From G965197675 sp965197675 (GTDB taxonomy: Bacteria; Chloroflexota; Dehalococcoidia; Plut-88900), in NCBI GenBank assembly GCA_965197675.1, contig OZ240221.1:248001-312000 (forward strand): a DNA stretch of 64,000 nt, written 5' to 3'. The position numbers were made by a program, and so were the translations under genes. Under the pieces are notes generated by a model. That model did not search any database. It worked only from the letters and a program-made list of their open reading frames with translations, and was not told the origin of the DNA. Numbering within the stretch: the stretch's first letter is position 1; every line of letters begins with the position of its first letter. Shown here one piece after another: positions 50,294-58,180 of the stretch.

Positions 50294-51101
50294 GGACTAC
50301 CATCTCCTTTGACGTTTCGGTTTTCGTTTCTTGTGCTGATGGGGTTTCAACGGCGGGGGCGGAGGCGGAAACGAGCGCGCCCCATCCGGTGGCCCTGTAC
50401 TGTAGTGCTATACCTATGCCATTGGACACAACCCAGTAAAGGGCAAGCCCACTGGGGAATCCCAATGTAAACATCCCAAACATGACAGGCATCATCCACA
50501 GCATCATTCGGTTCATCGAGGCCTGTCTGGGGTCGGCGGCGGCTGTTGAGGTGGTCGACATCTTCTGTAATACCCACATAGAGGCTCCCACCAAAACGGG
50601 AAGAACAAATCTGGTGGGGTCCGGCTCGGAAAGATCCAACCAAAGGAACCCACTATTAAGGGGAAACGTCTCGTGGACATTGGGCATCCAGGGGTAGAGC
50701 TTCTGAGATAGATCAACCAGCCTCTCAGGATTTTTGGGTAGGGCCTGCAAAATCGATTGATACAGACCAATCCATATCGGAAGCTGAATCAACATGGGAC
50801 CCAGGCAGCCTATAGGGTTTATACCCTCTTCTCTGTATAAGCTCATCATCTCCTGGGATATTTTCTCTCGGTCTTTCCCGTGCTTTCTCTGGATCTCTTT
50901 AATCTGGGGCTGCAAGCGAGACATGGCCCGGGTCGCGTTGATCTGCTTTCGTGTCAAGGGGTACATGAGCAGCCTTATGACTATCGTGAAGGCGATGATA
51001 CTAAGCCCGAAGTTGCTGCCCAGTATAACGTAAAGGAAGATCAGGGAGTTGAGCATGGGCCTGAGCAGGACCTGTACCCATATAGCACCGATTATTTCCA
51101 A
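50181..51101 (-). CDS. yidC: Membrane protein insertase YidC/SpoIIIJ
   Basis: YidC inserts proteins into the cytoplasmic membrane alone or with Sec. This is the short type without periplasmic domain: five hydrophobic segments, with 'GLSIIAFTIVIRLLMYPLTR' holding the conserved hydrophilic-groove Arg and 'GCLGPMLIQLPIWIGLYQS' following. The tail is very basic ('ARRRARRSRRRRRHRR'-like), as in insertases whose tail binds ribosomes, but this tail is read from DNA that also encodes the start of Jag. TTG at 51101 is preceded by AAAGGGG. The upstream neighbour is a propeller lipoprotein 19 bases away. Confidence 0.93.
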   Translation of the reverse strand: MEIIGAIWVQVLLRPMLNSLIFLYVILGSNFGLSIIAFTIVIRLLMYPLTRKQINATRAMSRLQPQIKEIQRKHGKDREKISQEMMSLYREEGINPIGCLGPMLIQLPIWIGLYQSILQALPKNPERLVDLSQKLYPWMPNVHETFPLNSGFLWLDLSEPDPTRFVLPVLVGASMWVLQKMSTTSTAAADPRQASMNRMMLWMMPVMFGMFTLGFPSGLALYWVVSNGIGIALQYRATGWGALVSASAPAVETPSAQETKTETSKEMVVHGEPGSDGQDSGGGDRAGAETARRRARRSRRRRRHRR

Positions 51102-51120
51102 CCGTATCCCCTTTGCTTAC

Positions 51121-52362
51121 CTACTGCTCGAACATCCAGTCTACATTGCCGATTTCGGCATTGACGGCGAACAAGCTGTGGTCCTCGTTTGCGAAATAGA
51201 CGATGGATCCATTAGACGTCAAGGGCGATAGGACTCTAGCCCCGACCTTGATGGGGTCCCACACTTGGTCTCCTGTTATGGGATCCAAACCATACACCTT
51301 TTCATCTCTAGACCCAACCACCAGGAGTTGGTCCTCAAGACTAGAGAAAGCCCCAGAAAAGCCTGATAAATCGACCAGCACCGGCCTCGCCCTTATTCCC
51401 TGCCCGGCTTTAAATGACCAACGAAGGTTACCCGAATCCATGTCCAGGGCGTATAGATTACCATCTAAAGACCCAACGAAGATTATGTCGCTGCCCCTGG
51501 GGTCTTCACCTATAACGGCCTCACCCCAAAACCAGTTGTTGGCTGAAAAGCTCCAGATCGCTCGGTTGGCACTTACGGCATAGAACTTCTTATCGAAAGA
51601 CCCCACGTAAACAACCCCATCTCTCACTACGGGAGTGGCTGCTATGGCTCCGCCCGCCTTGAACTCGAGGACTTTACCGCCGTCCTCATTCATACCGAAA
51701 AGTGTGCCATCCATGGTGCCGAAGTAGACCACTCCGTTGTCCACGGCTGGCGTGGACCATATGGGACTCTCTACATTGAAGACCCTTTTAAGTGAGCCGT
51801 CGTTTGCATCCAGGGCATACAGCTTCCCATCATCGGAACCTGCGTAGACGGTGTTGGTCCGGCTGGAGAAGGCCACTCCTCCGAATATGGGCCCAACTTG
51901 GTCCTGACCCGGGGCTGGAAATATCCAATTGCCTATGCTTAGGGTGTCCGCATCCACCGAATAGACTACTCCCCGCTCATCCCCTCCGATTTCAACCAAG
52001 GCAGTACCGAAGAGAACTCTCCCCGTTTCCGGTATGTTTGCCACCACCGGGGAGCCATAGCTGGCGACAGCTACACCTTCAGAAGGGAAGAAACTTCCTT
52101 GCTCTGCTCCCGTGGCGGCATCGAAGGAGCGCACTATGCCCTGGTCGGTTCCCACATAGACGAAGCCATTGGACACCACCGGCCCGGACCATCCAATGAA
52201 GCTCACTCCTAACCCGGTCCTGGTACAAGCCGAGACGACTATTGGGATTAGCAGTAGCGAGAGCAGCAGTAACTTGGGGAGTATAGTTTTGAGCGGGCCC
52301 AGATTGTACCTGAGCAGCCCCCCATGTGAGAGCGTGTGTTTTGATATGCTATTAGACGACAT
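51121..52362 (-). CDS. PQQ-like beta-propeller lipoprotein (BamB-like)
   Basis: This 413-residue protein has a lipoprotein signal ending in 'IVVSAC' with lipobox Cys46, after an unusually long N-region of about 25 residues. The rest is seven or eight beta-propeller blades of the PQQ/quinoprotein type, each with forms like 'GFVYVGTDQGIVRSFDAATG', 'VYFGTMDGTLFGMNEDGG' and 'GNLYALDMDSGNLRWSFKAG'. No quinone-enzyme catalytic motifs are seen, so it is probably a binding scaffold, like BamB in Gram-negatives. Its position between yidD and yidC suggests a link to membrane-protein insertion or envelope quality control (inference). Confidence 0.82.
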   Translation of the reverse strand: MSSNSISKHTLSHGGLLRYNLGPLKTILPKLLLLSLLLIPIVVSACTRTGLGVSFIGWSGPVVSNGFVYVGTDQGIVRSFDAATGAEQGSFFPSEGVAVASYGSPVVANIPETGRVLFGTALVEIGGDERGVVYSVDADTLSIGNWIFPAPGQDQVGPIFGGVAFSSRTNTVYAGSDDGKLYALDANDGSLKRVFNVESPIWSTPAVDNGVVYFGTMDGTLFGMNEDGGKVLEFKAGGAIAATPVVRDGVVYVGSFDKKFYAVSANRAIWSFSANNWFWGEAVIGEDPRGSDIIFVGSLDGNLYALDMDSGNLRWSFKAGQGIRARPVLVDLSGFSGAFSSLEDQLLVVGSRDEKVYGLDPITGDQVWDPIKVGARVLSPLTSNGSIVYFANEDHSLFAVNAEIGNVDWMFEQ

Positions 52363-52423
52363 ATTGCTGTGGAAGCCACAGCTTCGGTGAAATGTAGAGT
52401 CTATTTAAGATCTATGGAAGCGG

Positions 52424-52648
52424 TCAAAGTACTGGGTCGAAACCACCTTGCCTGAAGGGATTACAGCGAGAGATGCGCTTCATTGTCAGCCAACCGCCTT
52501 TCATAGCTCCATACTTTTCTATGGCCTCACGTCCGTAGGACGAGCACGACGGATGAAAACGGCAGGTTGAACCTGGCCCGGAGAGGCCATAGAAAGGCGA
52601 CAAAGCCACTTGATACAGACTAATCGCTCCGAGTGCAATCTTCTTCAA
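52424..52648 (-). CDS. yidD: Membrane protein insertion efficiency factor YidD
   Basis: YidD is a small membrane-attached protein that helps YidC-dependent insertion. The 74 residues contain the family core 'YQVALSPFYGLSGPGSTCRF' and 'HPSCSSYGREAIEKYG', then 'RISRCNPFRQGGFDPV', all highly conserved. TTG at 52648 is preceded by GAGGGA five bases upstream. It follows rnpA by nine bases. Confidence 0.93.
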   Translation of the reverse strand: MKKIALGAISLYQVALSPFYGLSGPGSTCRFHPSCSSYGREAIEKYGAMKGGWLTMKRISRCNPFRQGGFDPVL

Positions 52649-52657
52649 ATCAATCCC

Positions 52658-53008
52658 TCAAACATTGTTGCCCACCAGAAACCGGGTCAAGGAGGCATTC
52701 TCAACCAGCCTCTCCAACGCTTCTCTTAGCTCACTGTAAGCAACTGAAGAGGCACTTCGTCTAGCTATCACGACTACATCCCAACCTTTCTCCATGGGTA
52801 GCTCACGAATTGCCTCTCGCAATCTTCGCTTGATTTTGTTCCTGGTCACGGCGTTTCCGAGATGCTTTCCGACAGAAAACCCATACCTGTTAATCTGCAG
52901 TCCATTGGGATGTACTCCCAACACCAGTAGATTACTGGACTGTCGTTTCCCTTTCTTGAGAACTGTGGCAAACTCCTCCTTCTTCCTTAACCTCTGATCC
53001 TTGACCAT
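52658..53008 (-). CDS. rnpA: Ribonuclease P protein component
   Basis: RnpA supports the RNase P ribozyme in 5' processing of tRNA. The family signature 'GNAVTRNKIKRRLREAIREL' (RNR motif) is intact, after 'FSVGKHLGNAV', and the leading 'LRKKEEFATVLKKGKR' is typical. Length 116 is normal. It lies 35 bases behind rpmH. Confidence 0.94.
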   Translation of the reverse strand: MVKDQRLRKKEEFATVLKKGKRQSSNLLVLGVHPNGLQINRYGFSVGKHLGNAVTRNKIKRRLREAIRELPMEKGWDVVVIARRSASSVAYSELREALERLVENASLTRFLVGNNV

Positions 53009-53043
53009 TCCACCACCGGGCTTCCTCTTCCTTACTTCTAACG

Positions 53044-53181
53044 TTAAACGGCAAGCTTTCGCCTGCCTTTGAGTCGACGTCTGTGAAGGACGGCGCGGCC
53101 GCCTCGGGTACTCATTCTGGCTCGAAAACCGTGGTCTCTCTTACGAGGCAGCTTTTTGGGCTGATAGGTGCGCTTGGGCAA
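53044..53181 (-). CDS. rpmH: Ribosomal protein L34
   Basis: The 45-residue sequence, read from a TTG start on the minus strand, begins 'MPKRTYQPKKLPRKRDHGFR' and ends 'GRRKLAV', the L34 pattern ('KRTYQP..rKr...hGFr.RM.T.gGr.vl..RR.KGR'). It is 35 bases ahead of rnpA in the universal rpmH-rnpA order. AGGAGAAGG lies about 8-16 bases before the TTG. It was too short and oddly started to be obvious, but the match is clear. Confidence 0.93.
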   Translation of the reverse strand: MPKRTYQPKKLPRKRDHGFRARMSTRGGRAVLHRRRLKGRRKLAV

Positions 53182-53206
53182 CTAGATTCCTTCTCCTAGA
53201 AAGGCG

Positions 53207-53236
53207 ATTATATGTTATCCCCGAACGGAGTGTCAA
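53207..53236 (-). promoter_or_regulatory. Consensus promoter of the rpmH operon
   Basis: Minus strand TTGACA (complement of 53231-53236), an 18-base spacer, and TATAAT (complement of 53207-53212): both hexamers are perfect. Transcription would start near 53200 with a leader of about 20 bases before rpmH. It is the strongest sigma-70 promoter I see in the window. Confidence 0.8.
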
Positions 53237-53409
53237 TTTATTGTACTCGTGCCCAGTAGATTAGTGATACTTTGCCACTTTCTCTGAGCTGTGATGCTGC
53301 TGGAGGAACTGAAGTGGAGCAAGGTAGCTGAGAGCAAGGCGCAGCGCCAACCATCTTCTATAGATTATCCCTTGCTCTGATCACGTCCTCAATTTATCCT
53401 GTCCGCAGA

Positions 53410-54135
53410 ATGAGTAGAGTCCGATTGGATACCTTGATGGTGCAAAGGGGTCTCGTCTCTACCTGTGAGGAAGCTCGTGGGCTGATAATGACTGCCAAAG
53501 TCAAGGTCTCAAACAAAATCGTGGATAAACCGGGTACTCAACTCAAGGGAGATGAATCTATTAGCGTGGCAGATACTCGTACCTACGTGAGCCGAGGCGG
53601 TTTGAAGCTAGACCACGCTCTATCTTACTTCGATATTTCTATCAAAGGCAGTGTTGCACTGGACATCGGGGCATCCACCGGAGGATTCACCCAGTGCCTT
53701 CTCCAAAGAGGCGCCGTTCGAGTCTATGCCCTGGACGTGGGCCGTGGACAGCTGGATACCAAGCTAAGGTCGGACCCCAGGGTGGTTGTCATGGAAAAGG
53801 TCAACGCACATCACCCATTCCGGGTGCCCGAGAAAGTGGACATCTTAACTGTAGATGTATCTTTCATATCATTGGAAAAAGTGATCCCCAACGGGTTGGA
53901 GCACCTGAAGGAGAAGGGCCGGATCATAGCCCTGATTAAACCCCAGTTCGAGGCTGTGAAAGCGCAAGTGTCTCGAGGCGGGGTGATAAAGGATCCCTCA
54001 GTGCATGGGCAGGTGTTGGGGAAGTTCATTCTTTGGGCAATAGGTCAGGGTTTGAGGTTTAGAGACCTTGCTCGCTCGCCTATTCTCGGCGCCAAAGGCA
54101 ACAGGGAGTTTTTCGTGCTCCTTCAGCGCAACTAG
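53410..54135 (+). CDS. tlyA: TlyA family 2'-O-ribose rRNA methyltransferase
   Basis: TlyA methylates ribose hydroxyls in 16S and/or 23S rRNA. The N-terminal S4 domain runs over 'RLDTLMVQRGLVSTCEEARG' and the FtsJ/RrmJ-like methyltransferase domain shows the SAM loop 'DIGASTGGFTQCL' (85-97) and the Lys-Asp-Lys-Glu tetrad members Lys66 ('SRGGLKLDHA'), Asp near 'LTVDVSFISLE', and Lys in 'IALIKPQFE'. Length of 241 is normal. It faces the rpmH operon and is convergent with the pckA remnant. Confidence 0.92.
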   Translation: MSRVRLDTLMVQRGLVSTCEEARGLIMTAKVKVSNKIVDKPGTQLKGDESISVADTRTYVSRGGLKLDHALSYFDISIKGSVALDIGASTGGFTQCLLQRGAVRVYALDVGRGQLDTKLRSDPRVVVMEKVNAHHPFRVPEKVDILTVDVSFISLEKVIPNGLEHLKEKGRIIALIKPQFEAVKAQVSRGGVIKDPSVHGQVLGKFILWAIGQGLRFRDLARSPILGAKGNREFFVLLQRN

Positions 54136-54149
54136 ATCGGTCCAAGTGG

Positions 54150-55600
54150 TTACTGAAACTTCCGTATGTTCTCCTCGAACATTCCAAGCAGCTTGGCTGC
54201 CTGATCATCATAAGCTCGAGGGTCAGTCCAGGTGCTCCTCGGCTTTAGCACTTCGGGAGGGACGTCAGGACAGGAAATAGGAACTTGCAACCCGAACACC
54301 GGATCTTCTTCGGTGGGCACCTTATCCAGAGAGCCGTTCAAATCGGCGCGGACCATAGCTCGGGTATAGGCTATCTTGATACGACGCCCTACACCATAAG
54401 GCCCACCTGTCCACCCTGTGTTGACCAACCACGTCTGCGCTTTCTGAGTTTCAAGCTTCTCGGAAAGCATCTCGGCGTACACAGTTGGGTTCATAGGCAT
54501 GAAGGGCGCACCAAAACAGGGACTGAAGGTGGCCTGAGGCTCGATAATACCTCGTTCAGTCCCCGCCACCTTGGCGGTGTAACCCGACAGGAAGAAGAAT
54601 TTGGATTGTTCAGAGTTGAGCTTGGCGATAGGCGGCATCACACCGTAGGCATCCGCGGTGAGCATGAAGATATTTTTAGGAAGTCCTCCCATTCCAGTGG
54701 CCGATGCATTAGGTATGCTGGTCAAGGGATAGGACCCCCTGGTGTTTTCTGTGACAGAGTCGTCATCCAGATCGAGAATGCGGGTCTTCTCGTCCAACGT
54801 AACGTTTTCGAGGATGGTGCCGAACTTGCCCGTAGTTGCATATATCTCGGGTTCGGCTTCTTTTGAGAGTCTGATCACCTTGGCGTAGCAACCGCCCTCG
54901 AAATTGAATACACCACTGTCGCTCCAGCCATGCTCATCATCGCCGATAAGGGTATGGTCGGAAGTTACAGATAGAGTGGTCTTACCCGTGCCCGATAGGC
55001 CGAAGAACAAGGCGACATCATCATCGGGGCCTATGTTAGCTGAGCAGTGCATGGGGAAGACATCAGAGAAGGGAAGCAAGTAGTTCATGATGGTGAAAAC
55101 CGATTTCTTGATCTCGCCTGCGTAGCTGGTTCCACCTATCAGGACTATCTTATTACCGAAGTCTATGATGACAAATGCTTCAGAGTTGGTACCGTCCCTT
55201 TCAGGAACAGCCTCGAAGCCAGGGGCATGAGTACGGTGAACTCCGGTTCGATCTCATCCAGCTTGTCAGCCGGAGCCACAAGGAACATGTTGGCGGCGAA
55301 CAGATTATGCCACGCTGTCTCTGTGACGACTATAACGGGCACCCGATAATGTGGGTCCGCGCCAACAAAGCACTCTTGAACGAAAAGCTCTCTTTCCTCC
55401 AGGTGGGACGTGACCCTTGCGAGAAGGGAATCAAACTTCTCTTGCTCTATTGATCGGTTTACTGGTCCCCACCATATCTTGTCCTGTGAGGAGGGCTCGG
55501 TAACGATGAACTTGTCGTTAGGAGAGCGTCCGGTGTATTTACCGGTGCTGACTACCAGAACTCCGCCCTTGGCAACCACGCCTTCTCTTCTTTTTACGGC
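54150..55600 (-). pseudogene. pckA: pckA remnant (ATP-dependent phosphoenolpyruvate carboxykinase)
   Basis: Two minus-strand frames together match ATP-type PEP carboxykinase. The upstream part has 'VVSTGKYTGRSPNDKFIV' (55579-55163); the downstream part (to 54150) has the P-loop 'FFGLSGTGKTTLS' and 'IGDDEHGW'. They are joined in a third frame by 'PGFEAVPERDGTNSEAFVII', 'DFGNKIVLIGGTSYAGE', so one base is missing in the G4 run (C4 on the coding strand) at 55222-55225. In-frame homology begins at 'PEAVKRREGVVAKGG' (about 55600) and the usual first 25 or so residues are absent: repeat block 7 starts exactly there. So it is broken at two sites; a sequencing error could explain the frameshift but not the missing start. 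Confidence 0.82.
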
Positions 55601-56050
55601 CTCTGGGAACCCCCTTCCGGGCGGGATTCTCGCACAGGGTTGGGCGAAGAAGGGTGGATTCCCGTATCAAGCACGAGAATGACGGTATAGGGGGTGAGGG
55701 CGCCCTTCGACTAGCTCAGGATGACGCTTCGGCAGGCTCAGGGTGAGTGGATAGGCGCCACCAAGACGGGCGGAGTGGGAGTTCCGTCAAAGCTGGTTAT
55801 GGCCAAAATGCGATTACCCTGTGAATCTCTCCAGCACCCCTTGACTAAATCGACCAACAAATATAAGATTCGTTTTTGATTAGTCTAAGAATCATAGTTC
55901 ACTAGCAATCAATAGCTAGATGGTAGAAGGAGGTGGCACTTCTCGCTGTCTATACCCGATCCGCTCTAGTTATTAGAGCAACGCCCGTACCTCTTCTTAT
56001 TGGTGAATAGAGGCTGGTTCTACGTTCATGAAGGTTCGAGAGGTGGAGTC
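55601..56050. repeat. Repeat block 7 (modules B, C-like and F) and leader of surface protein
   Basis: The block abuts the truncated pckA. Module B is at about 55652-55692 (ATTCCCGTATCAAGCACGAG, AATGACGG), a module C-like part at about 55700-55755 (GCTTCGGCAGGCTCAGGGTG), and module F in plus orientation at about 55776-55825 (GTGGGAGTTCCGTCAAAGCT, GGCCAAAATGCGATTACCCT). From 55830 to 56050 there is AT-rich sequence with no repeat module, probably the promoter and leader of the next gene. Confidence 0.75.
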
Positions 56051-56926
56051 ATGTCCGTAACGTTAAACCTGAAGCGACTTTTCATTACGGCACTCATCAT
56101 TGCGGTAGCCGTTTTGTCCCTCATATTAACTTTAGGAAGCGAAAGCCCCGCGCCCATAGCGTCCGCTTCTCTGCTCCACGTAGTGGAGTTGGAGACAGAC
56201 GTGGAGGTATCCCCCAGTATCGGTTCGCCAGGAAGCATCGTAGATGTCACTCTCACCGTCTACGGCGATTCCTCATATTCGGTCCAGGACACTGAGCTAA
56301 ATGCCCGAGTCACAGGGTCGCTGGAGCTCCTTCCAGGCACATTCAGTCCTACCCCGTCTTTGTCGGGCCTGACGGATTTGACGTGGATAATAGACTCTAT
56401 CGACAAAGACTCTGTTCATTACTTCCGTGGGAAGGCCCAGATCACAGGTGCCGGCACCTTCGCTATAGAGATGACAGGGGCTGGAAGGGTGCTGCGATCG
56501 GTTAACATAGACTCAGCTGATATCCAGGGAGCAGGCGAAGGCGCAGGCGCAACCTCCTCCATTCAAGACAGCCAGGACCCAGTCATGGTTGACGATACCT
56601 ATGAGTACATAATAAGAGTAAATGGACAAGGCACATATCAGCAAAACCCCTTGATTTACCTCTGGTTGCCTGAGCAGGTGGATTACCTGGACTCCACAGG
56701 AAGTACTTGTGACCTGGATGGTCCCAAGCTGCGCTGTCAAGGAGATACTTTAGGCTCAGGTGATGAGACCACCATAAAGGTGACCGTCCAAGCGACCGAC
56801 CCGGGTGCCAATCCTCATTATGTTGTCAAGGCCAGACTGGTGGTCAGCTATCCTGAGATGGAAGGCGTCGAGACCGTCAGCGAGGAGCTAACCTGGATAT
56901 ACCCAAAACAAGAGTCGGCAAACTGA
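56051..56926 (+). CDS. Secreted/surface protein with DUF11-like repeat domains
   Basis: After an N-terminal hydrophobic signal or anchor ('LFITALIIAVAVLSLILTLG'), this protein of about 291 residues is a mostly beta-sheet chain with two modules resembling DUF11/CARDB (immunoglobulin-like) domains: about 45-150 ('VSPSIGSPGSIVDVTLTVYG') and about 170-285 ('YLWLPEQVDYLDSTGSTC' to 'GDETTIKVTVQATDP'). One Cys pair may form a disulfide. No enzyme motif is seen. ATG at 56051, with GAGAGGTGG upstream, was preferred to the earlier TTG at 56000. Adhesion or envelope structure is possible; no partners nearby. Confidence 0.7.
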   Translation: MSVTLNLKRLFITALIIAVAVLSLILTLGSESPAPIASASLLHVVELETDVEVSPSIGSPGSIVDVTLTVYGDSSYSVQDTELNARVTGSLELLPGTFSPTPSLSGLTDLTWIIDSIDKDSVHYFRGKAQITGAGTFAIEMTGAGRVLRSVNIDSADIQGAGEGAGATSSIQDSQDPVMVDDTYEYIIRVNGQGTYQQNPLIYLWLPEQVDYLDSTGSTCDLDGPKLRCQGDTLGSGDETTIKVTVQATDPGANPHYVVKARLVVSYPEMEGVETVSEELTWIYPKQESAN

Positions 56927-57310
56927 GGTCGGAATCCTTACTCTACTTTAATAGTTCCCACCCACCCGCCCAGTAGGTTATTGAAATCGGGGGCACATCC
57001 TCCTTCGGCAAGCTCAGGACAGGCCCAGGCCCCCCGCCAGAGGGTGGTTCCCTCTTGTATATTAAGTATGGAGGCGGGGCTGGCCGACTCCCTCTCATTC
57101 TGGTTGGAAGAGAGCCTGGAGGGTCTGGACCAAGAAGAGCGGGAAGATCTAGGTGTAGCTGCCTTCGCTCATCCTGAGCATGTCGAAGGAAATGAGCGGG
57201 GAACATCCCGACGAGCACCCCTCGGATGGATTCCTGTGCTTGACGCGGCAATCCAGAGTTGACTGCTAGCTCGTTGTGACACAGGGCCATATATAAAATA
57301 AGAACCTACG

Positions 57311-57452
57311 TGCTATAATTCAAATACACATCCCGCTTACAAGGAAGTATCACCCCTATTTCTCACGGAGGTCGCCGCCCAGGTGCAGGCGCTCCCAAGG
57401 GTAACCTGAATAGACCGAAGCACGGCCGGCACTCTCGCCGGTTCCAAGAGCC
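57311..57452 (+). ncRNA. Orphan copy of the candidate IS110 bridge RNA with promoter
   Basis: TGCTATAAT at 57311-57319 is the same extended -10 as at the intact element. The following segment aligns along its length with 28240-28372 (minus). The hairpin arm GCTC (57391-57394), loop CCAA, arm GGGT (57399-57402) replaces GCTC/GAGC by wobble-paired bases. The CCGG...CCGG hairpin near 57424-57441 is also kept. If transcribed, it could be used in trans by the 27 kb recombinase. Confidence 0.5.
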
Positions 57453-57602
57453 CGTCATTCTTCGCTTCGCTCAGAATCCAAAGCGGTTCATTTTGGGACA
57501 ATGCTGGGGTTATTCAAAGGTCTCTGTCAAGCACGGGAATCCAGGGGCGAGGTGCTGCTCAAGGTGAATGTACTCCCAGACTCCAACCACAAGCTCATAA
57601 AA

Positions 57603-57750
57603 ACTCAATCAAAAATAACGACATCTTCGTGCCTGGAAAACCCCGAAAATAAAACTTTTTTTATAACTCAATCAAGTTTGAACGTGAATCAGAAAATTCA
57701 ATCAAGTTTCAAAGCTAAACGGAAAAGACAATCAAGTTCCACGCACAAAC
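57603..57750 (+). repeat. AT-rich direct repeats (CAATCAAGTT, 30-base period)
   Basis: CAATCAA boxes begin at 57606, 57669, 57699 and 57729; the last three are CAATCAAGTT-type and exactly 30 bases apart, with A-rich filler. The related segment at 26821-26960 (minus strand) has three boxes with 31 bases between the last two. This spacing (about three helical turns) looks like protein-binding iterons. Confidence 0.6.
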
Positions 57751-57951
57751 CAAGTCGGATAGATAATAGTGCAAAAACATCGCATTTTGGCCGAATCCGG
57801 ATTTGGCGACTTCCACCCACCCAGGTAGGTTTTTGTATATGGGAGGCACATCCCCCAGGCCCCCTACCAGAGGGATGTGTCCCTCTTGTATATTAAGTAT
57901 GGAGGCGGGGCAGGCCGACTCCCTGTTGGAAGAAAAGGAGCGAAGCGTTGG

Positions 57952-58167
57952 CTAGTCTTTAACGGGAATCGAGCCCCAGGCTATCTGCTCGGGCGATTTG
58001 ACCAGTTTCTTTTCCTTGGAAAGCTCCCGAATCTTCAGCAGGGTCATGTTCACTTCCGGAGTCAGGTACACCCAGTCCTCGCCGGAGGGTATCCAGTAGG
58101 GAGAGTTGATACGCACCGCTTTGTTTTCCTTCACGTTGAGGTATATGCCGAACTTGGAGCTGTCCAT
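57952..58167 (-). CDS. Small conserved-looking hypothetical protein behind glmS
   Basis: I do not recognise this 71-residue protein. It is soluble, has 'GIYLNVKENKAVRINSPYWI' with a Trp-rich turn, 'PSGEDWVYLTPEVNMTLLKI' and a charged helix 'RELSKEKKLVKSPEQIAWG'. Normal composition, a well-placed stop-start spacing of 13 bases behind glmS, and its location outside the repeat block support it as a real gene. No function can be assigned. Confidence 0.6.
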   Translation of the reverse strand: MDSSKFGIYLNVKENKAVRINSPYWIPSGEDWVYLTPEVNMTLLKIRELSKEKKLVKSPEQIAWGSIPVKD

Positions 58168-58180
58168 CTGTTGCCTCTTC

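Larger units (their letters stand above)
57264..57777 (+). mobile_element. Transposase-less derivative of the IS110-like element
   Basis: The L segment (57264-57452) and R segment (57600-57777) keep the order and relative orientation they have around the transposase at 27048-27995, but reversed on the chromosome and only about 147 bases apart. The middle is not transposase sequence. This fits an internally deleted (MITE-like) copy or an element that never carried the gene. Exact ends unknown. Confidence 0.55.
56955..57951. repeat. Repeat block 8: duplicated module A flanking a transposase-less IS110-like locus
   Basis: Two direct copies of module A with the same tail stand at about 56957-57093 and 57812-57924; 44 bases of the tail (CCCTCTTGTATATTAAGTAT, GGAGGCGGGG, GGCCGACTCCCT) are almost identical. 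Between them lie a variant B (57228-57255), an L segment (57264-57452), a B half (57527-57545), the R segment (57600-57777) and module F in minus orientation (57778-57811). L and R match the flanks of the IS110 transposase at 28240-28427 and 26821-26960. There is no convincing gene. Confidence 0.78.

Noticed and set aside
57501..57896. A 131-codon frame across repeat block 8.
   Set aside because: It runs through the R segment and modules F and A; composition is repeat-driven and there is no family resemblance.
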